Shown: piece after piece, positions 1-8,391 of the stretch
Numbering within the stretch: the first letter of the stretch is position 1
How the letters are laid out: each line of letters starts with the position of its first letter
Assembly (NCBI GenBank): GCA_040390855.1
Contig: JAZJXO010000009.1
Location: 29,327-93,326 of the forward strand
Direction of reading: 5' to 3'
DNA from: Parvibaculum sp040390855
GTDB taxonomy: Bacteria > Pseudomonadota > Alphaproteobacteria > Parvibaculales > Parvibaculaceae
DNA: 64,000 nt
Position numbers and translations under genes: made by a program
Notes under the pieces: model-generated
Seen by the model: only the letters and a program-made list of their open reading frames with translations
Told to the model about the DNA's origin: nothing
Databases searched by the model: none

Positions 1-1
1 T

Positions 2-844
2 GTGCGCGCCGATCTGCCCAAACATATCAGCGATTTCGACGACCAGCATGTCGCCCATGTCAGTGAACTTTATGAGGATGCCCGCGAAGCGCTGCCGGAG
101 TTTGCGGTCTATATACCGCTGGCTGCAATGAACCGTCTGGCCTCGCCGTGGCAGGTCTTGCGTCTGGCCCGCAAGCTGTCGGGCTTCGGCAATGATGCGG
201 CCGTCAGCCGCTCGGGCCTTGCCGAACTCGGCGAGATTTTTCTCGGTGAAATGGAAGACATTGCCGGTGGCTTTGAAACCATGCGTCCGGGCAAGGCGAA
301 TTTGAGCCAGATGGCGCAGAATATCCTGCGCTTTGCTGAAATCTCGCAAGGGTTTCTGAAAGAAATCGACATTCGCCGCGTCAGCGACTGGGGCCACCGC
401 ATTCTGGCCGCCCGTGCCAAACTCTCCGCCGCCATTACCGAAGAAATGTCGCGCTTCCAGCAGGATCTCGGCAAAGCCCTGCCGCTGCATCAGATCGGCA
501 CCTATGGCAAGAACGGTCCGCGCCGTCCCGACGTCACGCACGAACCCGATGATGGGCGCATCGACAAATCGCTCAAGGCCCTGCAATTTATAGCGGGCAT
601 CGCGCCCTGCGCGGAATCCATCGGCGTGCAGGCCCATTGCCGCACTGTCACGCAGCAGATCGAAACCTATATCGTCGCCTATGAAGACGGACTTATCGAA
701 GAACTCCGCCGCGCGAAAGACAAAGAGCGCCAGAACGCGGTCGCCTTTCTCGAATGTGTCATCGACTTCCGCGAAACTATGGGCGAGCGCGCTGCCGCCG
801 AAACGCTGCGCCGCCGTGGTCGCGTCGCCATGCAGGCCGCGTGA
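2..844 (+). CDS. Unknown protein, probably cut at its 5' end by the window edge
   Basis: About 280 residues are visible, opening with a GTG at the very first in-frame codon, so the true N-terminus probably lies outside the window. The visible chain is almost wholly charged and helix-forming, with no signal peptide, no clear membrane segment and no motif I recognise. The C-terminus is basic, with a run of arginines followed by a short alanine-rich end. Codon use matches the neighbouring genes and the frame stays open while the other frames break up, which supports a real gene. It converges on the CoA-transferase gene with under 50 bp between the two stops. No function can be assigned. Confidence 0.6.
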   Translation: MRADLPKHISDFDDQHVAHVSELYEDAREALPEFAVYIPLAAMNRLASPWQVLRLARKLSGFGNDAAVSRSGLAELGEIFLGEMEDIAGGFETMRPGKANLSQMAQNILRFAEISQGFLKEIDIRRVSDWGHRILAARAKLSAAITEEMSRFQQDLGKALPLHQIGTYGKNGPRRPDVTHEPDDGRIDKSLKALQFIAGIAPCAESIGVQAHCRTVTQQIETYIVAYEDGLIEELRRAKDKERQNAVAFLECVIDFRETMGERAAAETLRRRGRVAMQAA

Positions 845-890
845 TTATTTCGCCGCGCTATTCTTTCTGATAAGCAAAAACCATCGCTCG

Positions 891-2111
891 CTAGACAACA
901 CCTTCCGCGCGGAAACCTGCAATCTCTGCTGCCGAATACCCAAGCGATGTGAGAATGCTGTCTGTATGTTCACCGAGCAAAGGTGCGCGCGTTTTCAGCG
1001 TGCCGGGCGTTTCCGACAGACGCACCGGCGTTTCCATGATCGGCGCCGGTCCGGGCAGGCCCGGAAAATCCATCCGCGTGAGATAGCCCATCGCCGCAAT
1101 ATGCGGATCGTCCAGCGCCTCTTGCGGTGTGTTGACTGCACCGGCGGGAATACGAGCTTTCTCAAGTAGCGCCAGCGCTTCGTCTGTCGTGTACAGCGCC
1201 GCCCATTCCGATGTGCGCCTGGACAGCAATATGCCATTGTCGCCACGCGCGAGATCGTCTTTGAAGCGCGGATCGATCAGCCAGTGCTCCTCGCCCATCA
1301 GCCTTGCCCAGCGCTTGAACAAAGGTGCGCCGATGGCCTGCACCAGAATCCAGCCATCCTTCGTGCGCACAATGTCGGCAGGCCCCGCATATGGCGAGCG
1401 GTTGCCGATGGCCTGACGGTTCACCTTGCGGAGTTCCTGTTCAATCAGATGGAAATTGAAATAGCCAAGCGCGGTTGCCAGAAGCGAGCCTTCGACAATC
1501 TGTCCCTTGCCGGTTTTCGCCCGCTCCATCAGCGCCGCCATCGTGCCGAAAGCGGTGAGCGATGCCGTGCCGAAATCAACCCAGGGCGCATAGCTCTTGA
1601 CCGGCTCGTCCGGCGTGCCGGTGAGGTAAGCCGCACCGACCAGCGACTGCGCCACGCCGTCAAAGCCCGTGCGCTCGCTATATGGTCCACCGTGACCGAA
1701 GGCGGACACCATCGTGAGGATGATGTCGGGCTTCACTGCCGTGAGGCTCTCGTAGTCGAGACCCATCGCGGTGAGTGTCGAAGGGGGCAGATTTGCGACG
1801 ACGACATCGGCGGTGGCGACCAGCCGTTTCACGATGCCGCGCCCTGTCTGCGTCATCGGATCCAGCGTCAGCCCTCGTTTGTTGCGGTTCATCTGGAGGA
1901 ACATCGCCCCTTCGCCGCCGTCGCCCGCGCCCCGTTCCGGCACCATAGGCTGCACAAACCGGTCTTCGCTGCCTTCGCGCCTTTCAATGCGGATAACGTC
2001 AGCGCCCATATCGCCGAGCAAGGCCGCGCAATAGGGACCGGCAATATAGCGGCCAAAATCCAGCACTCTGACGCCCGATAGAACGCCGCCCTTGCCCGCA
2101 TCTTGTGTCAT
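891..2111 (-). CDS. CaiB/BaiF family (family III) CoA-transferase
   Basis: Family III CoA-transferase of about 406 residues, expected to move CoA between an acyl-CoA donor and a carboxylic acid through an aspartyl-CoA thioester. The N-terminal signature is clear: VRVLDFGRYIAGPYCAALLG followed by GADVIRIERREGSEDR. The FLQMNRNKRGLTLD segment is also typical. Length is normal for the family. I chose the ATG at 2111, preceded by a GGGAAAG-like ribosome site; the frame can be read further upstream but that extension has no family character. It is transcribed away from the histidine kinase gene. The substrate cannot be told from sequence; the acyl-CoA dehydrogenases elsewhere in the window make a catabolic role plausible. 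Confidence 0.88.
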   Translation of the reverse strand: MTQDAGKGGVLSGVRVLDFGRYIAGPYCAALLGDMGADVIRIERREGSEDRFVQPMVPERGAGDGGEGAMFLQMNRNKRGLTLDPMTQTGRGIVKRLVATADVVVANLPPSTLTAMGLDYESLTAVKPDIILTMVSAFGHGGPYSERTGFDGVAQSLVGAAYLTGTPDEPVKSYAPWVDFGTASLTAFGTMAALMERAKTGKGQIVEGSLLATALGYFNFHLIEQELRKVNRQAIGNRSPYAGPADIVRTKDGWILVQAIGAPLFKRWARLMGEEHWLIDPRFKDDLARGDNGILLSRRTSEWAALYTTDEALALLEKARIPAGAVNTPQEALDDPHIAAMGYLTRMDFPGLPGPAPIMETPVRLSETPGTLKTRAPLLGEHTDSILTSLGYSAAEIAGFRAEGVV

Positions 2112-2301
2112 TCGTTTCTTTCCCGTTATCCAAACCGGCGGTTCTGGACCCGTCCGCCGTGTGGCGAGAGGATAGGTGCCCCGCCGCTCCAATGAAAGCC
2201 TGTGATGGGTAAAAAGGTCAGTTCGACTTTCCGTTTTCTTTAGAGTTTCACACTAGGGTTTACCCCTCGGCTGCAGTCCGTTTGGCCGAAGAGGAGGACT
2301 C

Positions 2302-4155
2302 GTGGCCGCTTTTGCCATTTCAGAGACAGACGAGCCACAGGCCGCTGCCGGGGAGATAATTCCGCGCGCTGAAACTTATCTGTGGAGCGGCGAGTTTGCC
2401 GACCGGCAACTGGAAGCGGTCTTTCGCAGTGCCACATGGGGCGAAACGCTGGAGCGTGCCCGTGCGCTTCGCATCGGCATCTATATCTTCGCCGCCTGTA
2501 TTGTCGCCGACTATCTGGTTCTCGGCTTTTGCACCGTGTTCGTCCTGCTGGCGATTGCGCGTCCGTTGACAATAGCGGTCTTACAAATCCCTCTGACGTT
2601 CTTTTCCAGACCGTCTCAGCAGAACATGTTTTTTATCGCCCTGACATTCTGCCAGCTTTACGCTTTCGGCGTTTTCATTCTGGCGTCGTCGTCCGGCGGC
2701 ATTTACACGTCCGAGAGCGCCCTGAGCGCCTTGATGATGCTTTTTGCATTCTACTTTGGCGTGCCAAATCGTCTGAGCCACAACGTCTTTGCTTCGGTGA
2801 CTGCAACACTTGTTTTCACCGCACTCATTCTGGCCAACGATCTGACGACGGCACGGTCTGTCGGCCTCGTGTCGTTTCTCCTTGTCGTCGGCAATGTGGT
2901 CGGCATTCAATCCGTGCGCGTCACCAACCGCCTTCGCCGCGCCGAGTTCCTGAGGCTCCGGCAGCAGCACGATCTCAATGCGCAACTGACCAGCGAAATA
3001 GCCAGCCGTCAGGCTGCCGAACGCGCAGCCGCCATGACGGATGAAAATTTCCAGAGCATCTTCTTTGCCGCGCCAGAAGCGATGGCTATTGTAGATCCCT
3101 CGACCCACCGCATCATTCAGGCCAACCACAAAGCTGCCGAACTCTTCGGCGCCGGCCACGACCTTGAGGGCATGGACAGCCGCACGCTTTTCGTCGATCA
3201 GAATGTACGTCAACGTCTCGATGAAGCCGCTCTCGGCCAGCGTCCGCGCAGTGCCATCGAGGCCCGCCTCACCAACGCCAATGGCGAGATCATCTGGGCG
3301 CATATTTCAGCAGCGCTCGTCCGCTTTCATGGCCTGCCCGCCATGCTTGTCGCTTTGCAGGACGTGACGGCGCGTCGCCGCGAGGCGGAAGCCTTGCGCG
3401 AAGCCCGCGATCAGGCGACGGACTCAAGCAAATCCAAATCCGAGTTTCTCGCCAATATGAGCCATGAGCTGCGCACACCGCTCAATGCTATCATAGGTTT
3501 TTCGGAAGCTCTGGAGCGCGAACTTTTCGGGCCTGTCGGCAATCCGCGTTACCGCGAATATGCGGTCGATATTCACGACAGCGGTGTGCATCTCCTCAAT
3601 CTCATTAATGACATTCTCGACCTGTCCAAGATCGAAGCCGGTCATTTCAAGCTGCATGAGGATGAGAGCGACCTCGACAGCATCATCGCCTCGGCCTGCC
3701 GCATCGTGCGTCATCGTGCACAGCAGGCCTCGATCAGCATCGAAACGCGTTTGCCGAAACCGGCGGTAAGCCTCGTCGTCGACGAACGCGCGATGAAACA
3801 GATCCTGATCAACCTCGTTTCCAACGCTGTGAAATTCAGCAATGATGGCAGCACCGTCTGCGTTGAAGCCAGCGTCAGCAACCAAGGGTTGCGTATCGCG
3901 GTGATCGACCAAGGTATCGGCATTGCCGAAGACGATATTCCCAAAGCCCTTTCGCCCTTCACGCAGATTGACGGAACCTTGTCGCGCACGCATGAAGGCA
4001 CTGGGCTCGGCCTGCCGCTCGCCAAGCACATGACAGAGCTGCATGGTGGTTGCCTGACCATTGTGAGCACTGTCGGTAAAGGCACGACCGTCTATGTCGA
4101 TCTGCCCGCCTCGCGCCTCACCAGCGCGAAAGTGAGTTGTTTCGGCCACTCCTGA
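2302..4155 (+). CDS. Membrane-bound PAS-domain sensor histidine kinase
   Basis: Sensor kinase of 617 residues. Residues about 57-205 hold several hydrophobic segments (an integral-membrane input region), 245-360 form a PAS domain, and the kinase core follows. The phosphoacceptor is His388 in the motif MSHELRTPLN. The ATPase shows an N-box at NLVSNAVKF (about 504-512), a G1 box DQGIGIAEDD (536-545) and a G2 box GTGLGLPLAKH (566-576). The core resembles the PleC/DivJ/PdhS group of alphaproteobacterial kinases (family knowledge). The start is a GTG with a strong GAGGAGGA site just upstream. No response regulator is adjacent, so it is an orphan kinase; the signal is unknown. Confidence 0.9.
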   Translation: MAAFAISETDEPQAAAGEIIPRAETYLWSGEFADRQLEAVFRSATWGETLERARALRIGIYIFAACIVADYLVLGFCTVFVLLAIARPLTIAVLQIPLTFFSRPSQQNMFFIALTFCQLYAFGVFILASSSGGIYTSESALSALMMLFAFYFGVPNRLSHNVFASVTATLVFTALILANDLTTARSVGLVSFLLVVGNVVGIQSVRVTNRLRRAEFLRLRQQHDLNAQLTSEIASRQAAERAAAMTDENFQSIFFAAPEAMAIVDPSTHRIIQANHKAAELFGAGHDLEGMDSRTLFVDQNVRQRLDEAALGQRPRSAIEARLTNANGEIIWAHISAALVRFHGLPAMLVALQDVTARRREAEALREARDQATDSSKSKSEFLANMSHELRTPLNAIIGFSEALERELFGPVGNPRYREYAVDIHDSGVHLLNLINDILDLSKIEAGHFKLHEDESDLDSIIASACRIVRHRAQQASISIETRLPKPAVSLVVDERAMKQILINLVSNAVKFSNDGSTVCVEASVSNQGLRIAVIDQGIGIAEDDIPKALSPFTQIDGTLSRTHEGTGLGLPLAKHMTELHGGCLTIVSTVGKGTTVYVDLPASRLTSAKVSCFGHS

Positions 4156-4162
4156 CAGCAAG

Positions 4163-4190
4163 TTGACAGGCGGATGCCGCTCGCATAAAA
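4163..4190 (+). promoter_or_regulatory. Candidate sigma-70 type promoter for the Hsp70-like gene
   Basis: A perfect TTGACA at 4163-4168 is followed 15-16 bp later by CATAAA/ATAAAA, which fits a housekeeping -35/-10 pair with a slightly short spacer. It lies in the short gap between the kinase stop and the Hsp70-like start. The -10 match is only partial. Confidence 0.4.
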
Positions 4191-4282
4191 GCGCCGTCCC
4201 TTGTTGCCTGTTCCGTCTATATGCATTGCCGTGATCTCTTGCGCGCCTGCGCCGCTGTCAAACGGATGCAAAGGAAAGCTCT

Positions 4283-5596
4283 ATGTTTATCGGCCTCGAT
4301 TTCGGGACGACAAATAGCGCCATGGCGCTTGCGTCGGAAACAGGTGCGGCGAGCCTTGTTCCCGTGCACCACAAGGGTGAGGTGCTGAAAACCTTTCGTT
4401 CGATTCTCTACTTTGAAGACGGATACCGCAATGCCAACGGTCGGGCGGACGCCTTTGCCGGTCCTGCCGCCATCGACGCTTATCTCGACGGTGCCGATGG
4501 TAGCCTCATCCAGTCGATCAAATCCTATCTCGCAAATCCCGATTTCACATCGACGCAGATTTACTCTAGCCGCTTCACGCTTGAAAATCTGATCGGTCTC
4601 GTCGTCGCGCGTCTTGTCGATTCGACGCCCTATTCCGGAGAGTTGATCGAACGTCTGAAGCAATCCCCCGTCGTCGTCGGGCGGCCCGCGCGCTTCGTGC
4701 GCAATTCACTGGGACAGGCGAGCGACGAGGCGGACACATTCGCCGTGAAGCGTCTGGAACTCGCGCTCAAAGGCGCAGGCCTTCCCGATGTCCATTTCGA
4801 GTTCGAACCTGTCGCGGCGGCTTATGCCTATGAAGCAACGCTCGACAAGGACGAGCTTGTGCTCATCGGTGACTTCGGCGGCGGCACCAGCGACTTTTGC
4901 CTGCTGCATGTCGGGCCCGGTATGCGCGACGTGAAAAACCGTGCCGAGACGATCATCGCCGTCAACGGTGTCGGCCTCGCTGGTGACGCATTCGACGCCC
5001 GCATCGTCGAGCACTGCATTGCGCCGCGCCTCGGCAAGGGCTCATTCTATATGAGCGATGGCCGCAAACGTCTGCCGACACCGTCATGGATTTACGAAGG
5101 CCTGAAGCGCTGGCATCAGTTGAGTTTTCTCAACACGTTCAAGACGCGCAAAATGCTCGAAGACATCGGCCCGAGCTCGGATGCGCCGGATGACATTGCA
5201 GCGCTCCTCCACCTTATCGAAGAAAACCGCGGCTTCGATATGTACCGTGCTGTTGAAGCAGCCAAAGTGCAACTTTCTGACCACGCGCAGACGAAGTTCT
5301 CCTTCCGCTCCGGCCTCATCAACATCGAAAGCGATGTGACGCGTTCGGACTTCAATCAATGGATTGCGCCTGAGCTTGAAGAAATCGGGCAATGCGTCGA
5401 TCAGTTGCTCGACAAGGCGGGAACATCGCTCACAAAAATTGATCGTGTCTTCCTCACTGGCGGCTCGTCTTTCATCCCCGCCGTGCGCGAGATCTTTGCC
5501 ACGCGTTTCGGCGCGGCAAAGCTCGCAGGCGGCGACGAATTGACCTCCGTGGCCACAGGCCTCGCGCTCTCGGCCCGTCAGCGTTTTAAGGCGTGA
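4283..5596 (+). CDS. Hsp70-family ATPase without a substrate-binding domain (YegD-like)
   Basis: Protein of 437 residues with the actin/Hsp70 ATPase fold. Phosphate-1 motif is GLDFGTTNSAMAL at residues 4-16, phosphate-2 is LIGDFGGGTSDFCLLHV near 195-210, and the adenosine motif VFLTGGSSFIPAVRE is near 390. The length covers the nucleotide-binding domain only; the beta-sandwich and lid of DnaK are absent, as in YegD-type proteins. The ATG at 4283 follows a good AAGGAAAG site. It stands alone, upstream of ccmI on the same strand. The client or partner is unknown. Confidence 0.85.
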   Translation: MFIGLDFGTTNSAMALASETGAASLVPVHHKGEVLKTFRSILYFEDGYRNANGRADAFAGPAAIDAYLDGADGSLIQSIKSYLANPDFTSTQIYSSRFTLENLIGLVVARLVDSTPYSGELIERLKQSPVVVGRPARFVRNSLGQASDEADTFAVKRLELALKGAGLPDVHFEFEPVAAAYAYEATLDKDELVLIGDFGGGTSDFCLLHVGPGMRDVKNRAETIIAVNGVGLAGDAFDARIVEHCIAPRLGKGSFYMSDGRKRLPTPSWIYEGLKRWHQLSFLNTFKTRKMLEDIGPSSDAPDDIAALLHLIEENRGFDMYRAVEAAKVQLSDHAQTKFSFRSGLINIESDVTRSDFNQWIAPELEEIGQCVDQLLDKAGTSLTKIDRVFLTGGSSFIPAVREIFATRFGAAKLAGGDELTSVATGLALSARQRFKA

Positions 5597-5748
5597 CGCG
5601 CGCTCCGATACGAACAGGGCCTCGATGCCATTGCCGGTAATCGACAGATTTTCCGTTGTAAGCTGGATGGCCCTGCGGCGAGCTTGCACTTTGCGGGCGA
5701 CGCGGGAGGCCCTATACAGAGGCGTCCATTTTTGAAAGTGCGCCCGCT

Positions 5749-6858
5749 GTGTCTGATATCTCTTCCAATCTTACGCTTTGGCTCTGCTTTGCCGTGCTGA
5801 CGGGCCTCGTCGTCTGGTCGCTCCTGTCACCGTTCAAAGCAAGGCGCCGCGCAGCCACAGGTGCGCCCGACGCGTCACAGGATGTCGCGCTCTATCGCGA
5901 CCAGCTTGCCGAAGTCGAGCGCGATCTTGAGCGCGGCGTGATGGGAGAGGGCGAGGCGCAAGCCGCCCGCATCGAAGTCTCGCGCCGCCTTCTCGCTGCC
6001 GTCGATGCCGAAAAGCTGAAAGCAACAGGAAAGCCTGCTGCCTCTCCGCGTCGCGTCGCTTTCGCCATGATGCTCTTTGTGCCCGCGCTCACCGTCGGTT
6101 TCTATCTCGTGTTCGGCTCGCCTGATCAGCCCGACGCGCCTCTCGCCGCGCGTCTCGATCAAACCGCTGACAAACTTCCGCTGGATGGACTTATCGTCAA
6201 AGTCGAACAGCATCTGAAAGTCGAACCGGACGACCTGAAAGGCTGGGAGGTCATCGCGCCTGCCTATATGCGCCAGCGGAATTTCCCGATGGCGATTACG
6301 GCATGGAACCGCGTGATCTCTCTGGGCGGCGTAACAGCCGAACGCCTCGCCGCGCGCGGCGAAGCGCAGATTTATGCCGCCGACGGAAAGGTGACAGAGG
6401 GGGCCAAGCAGGATTTTCTCGCCGCCGAGAAAAGCGATCCGCTCGAACCCCGCGCTCAATACTATTTGGGTGTCGCCGACATCGTGGACGGTCACAAAGA
6501 AAAAGCCGCAACGCGCTGGCGGGCCATGCTCGACAAAGCGCCCCAAGATGCGCCATGGCGACCGAGCATAGAAGCCGAACTCAGCAATCTGACCGCGCCC
6601 GCACCATCGCAAGAACAGGTTGAGGCGGCAGGCGACATGAGTCGCGACGAGCAGACGCAAATGATCCGCGGCATGGTCGCGAGTCTTGCAGGCAAGCTCG
6701 AAGAAAACCCGAACAATCTCGACGGCTGGCTGCGCCTCATCCGTGCCTACACTGTGCTCGGCGATGCGGATGCGAAAACCGCCGCCATCGCCAAAGCCCG
6801 CCAGACGTTTGCCGCCGATCCCGCCGCTCTGGCAAAAATCGGGGCCACAACCAAATAA
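5749..6858 (+). CDS. ccmI: Cytochrome c maturation protein CcmI (CycH)
   Basis: CcmI of about 369 residues, the inner-membrane TPR protein that presents apocytochrome c to the CcmF/CcmH haem ligation complex. Residues 8-27 are the first membrane segment, followed by the diagnostic cytoplasmic loop with DVALYRDQLAEVERDLERG and the arginine-rich EVSRRLLAA. A second membrane segment lies near 100-122, after which a periplasmic domain carries TPR-like helices (about 155-260) and a further TPR-like part at the C-terminus. The start is GTG at 5749. It heads the ccm set, but a wall-hydrolase gene separates it from ccmE. Confidence 0.9.
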   Translation: MSDISSNLTLWLCFAVLTGLVVWSLLSPFKARRRAATGAPDASQDVALYRDQLAEVERDLERGVMGEGEAQAARIEVSRRLLAAVDAEKLKATGKPAASPRRVAFAMMLFVPALTVGFYLVFGSPDQPDAPLAARLDQTADKLPLDGLIVKVEQHLKVEPDDLKGWEVIAPAYMRQRNFPMAITAWNRVISLGGVTAERLAARGEAQIYAADGKVTEGAKQDFLAAEKSDPLEPRAQYYLGVADIVDGHKEKAATRWRAMLDKAPQDAPWRPSIEAELSNLTAPAPSQEQVEAAGDMSRDEQTQMIRGMVASLAGKLEENPNNLDGWLRLIRAYTVLGDADAKTAAIAKARQTFAADPAALAKIGATTK

Positions 6859-6921
6859 ACTAATCCCCGCCGCCTGGCTCTTTCCGTTATGATATGTAAA
6901 CGGAGCAATGGAGGGGCCCCC

Positions 6922-7854
6922 ATGTTGTCAGACCTGCAAAAACAGGCCGCGCAGGCGATCGTCAATATATTCGAGACCGGCAAGACACTCGGCGATTATG
7001 CCCGCGTGACGCTTCTCACCAACGATTCCGGCCACCTCACCTATGGTCGCTCGCAGACAACGCTGGGCAGCGGCAATCTCTATCTCCTCGTCAAAGCCTA
7101 TTGCGCCACGCCCAATGCGGCCTGCGCCGCAAGCCTCAAACCCTATTTGCAACGCCTCGCCGACATCGACCTCTCGCTTGACCGCGACGTGACGTTGCGC
7201 GCCGTTTTAAAAGAAGCAGGCGGTGATCCCGTCATGCAGGACACGCAGGATTTGTTTTTCAATAGGGTCTATTGGTCGCCTGCCGAGAAACTTGCCGCAG
7301 ACATGGGTTTTACCACGCCGCTCTCCGTCGCCGTGATCTATGACAGCCTCATCCACGGCTCATGGAATGCGATGCGCGACCGGGCGACCGCAAAGGCAGG
7401 CGCAGCAAAAGTCGCCAACGAGAAAAAATGGATTGGCGCCTATGTAGACGAACGCCGCCAATGGCTCGCGACGCACACGAACACGCTTCTGCGCCGCACG
7501 GTCTATCGCATGGATGCTTTTGCGGCCCTCATCAAGAAGGGCAACTGGTCATTGGGCATTCCCATGAACGTCTGCGGTGTCACGGTGGACGAAGGCGCGC
7601 TCGCTTGCCGCGCGCCCGTGGTCGTGTCGGCGGATGATGCCTCCGTCCGTAATCTCCGTCTCACCCAACCGCCCATGACCGGCAATGACGTGAAGGCTCT
7701 CCAAAAGGCGATAGCGGCGGAAGGCTACGCGGTCAATGTGGACGGCATCTTCGGCGAAGGATTTGAAGGCGTCGTCAAGGCCTGGCAGGCAGAAAACGGC
7801 CTTGTCGCCGACGGCATCGTCGGCCCCGCCACGCGCATAATTCTCAAGCTCTGA
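6922..7854 (+). CDS. Chitosanase-like (GH46-type) hydrolase with C-terminal peptidoglycan-binding domain
   Basis: Protein of about 310 residues. The N-terminal half resembles the lysozyme-superfamily chitosanases: an acidic pair fits the known layout, Glu18 in NIFETG and Asp35 in TNDSGHLTYG, 17 residues apart (18 in the Streptomyces enzyme, from memory). The C-terminal 65 residues form a PG_binding_1 domain, with VKALQKAIAAEGY, VDGIFGEGFEGVVKAWQAENG and VADGIVGPATR. No signal peptide or membrane segment is visible. The ATG at 6922 follows GGAGGGG; an earlier TTG/ATG reading adds residues without a ribosome site. It sits between ccmI and ccmE, which is unusual. The substrate (chitosan or peptidoglycan) is uncertain. 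Confidence 0.75.
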   Translation: MLSDLQKQAAQAIVNIFETGKTLGDYARVTLLTNDSGHLTYGRSQTTLGSGNLYLLVKAYCATPNAACAASLKPYLQRLADIDLSLDRDVTLRAVLKEAGGDPVMQDTQDLFFNRVYWSPAEKLAADMGFTTPLSVAVIYDSLIHGSWNAMRDRATAKAGAAKVANEKKWIGAYVDERRQWLATHTNTLLRRTVYRMDAFAALIKKGNWSLGIPMNVCGVTVDEGALACRAPVVVSADDASVRNLRLTQPPMTGNDVKALQKAIAAEGYAVNVDGIFGEGFEGVVKAWQAENGLVADGIVGPATRIILKL

Positions 7855-7941
7855 CGTCTGCGCGACCATTTGGCGGTTTCGGCTCCATAGTGCTTGCGGC
7901 TATAAGACTGCCAAGCAACAAGCGCCGGAGCCGAAAGCCAC

Positions 7942-8391
7942 ATGACGCGCAAACAACGCCGCGCCACATTTATCCTGACAAGTCTCGCCATTCTCGGCAC
8001 AGGCCTCGGCCTCGTGCTTTATGCGATGCGCGACAATATCGTGTTCTTCTACAGCCCCAGCGACGTTATCGAAAAATCGGTCGCGCCCGATACGCGCATC
8101 CGTTTGGGCGGCATGGTCGAAAAAGGCTCGCTGAAAAACACTAGCCCCACCAGCATCACGTTCACCGTGACGGATTTCGTAAAAACCGTGCGTGTCTCCT
8201 ATACAGGCATTTTGCCGGATCTCTTCCGCGAAGGGCAAGGCGTCGTCGCCGAGGGTACGCTTCAGCCTGACGGATCGTTCATCGCCGATACGGTACTCGC
8301 CAAGCATGACGAAAAATACATGCCGCCCGAAGTCGCCGAGAGCCTGAAAAAAGCAGGCCGCTGGCAGGAAGGCGAGGGTGCGCCGAAATGA
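7942..8391 (+). CDS. ccmE: Haem chaperone CcmE (CycJ)
   Basis: CcmE of 149 residues, which carries haem covalently in the periplasm from CcmC to the CcmF/H ligation site. A basic N-terminus, an uncleaved membrane anchor at about 9-28 and an OB-fold domain are seen. The haem-attachment histidine is His122 in LAKHDEKYMPPEV, with Tyr126 as the usual axial ligand. The stop overlaps the ccmF start (ATGA), indicating translational coupling. Confidence 0.96.
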   Translation: MTRKQRRATFILTSLAILGTGLGLVLYAMRDNIVFFYSPSDVIEKSVAPDTRIRLGGMVEKGSLKNTSPTSITFTVTDFVKTVRVSYTGILPDLFREGQGVVAEGTLQPDGSFIADTVLAKHDEKYMPPEVAESLKKAGRWQEGEGAPK

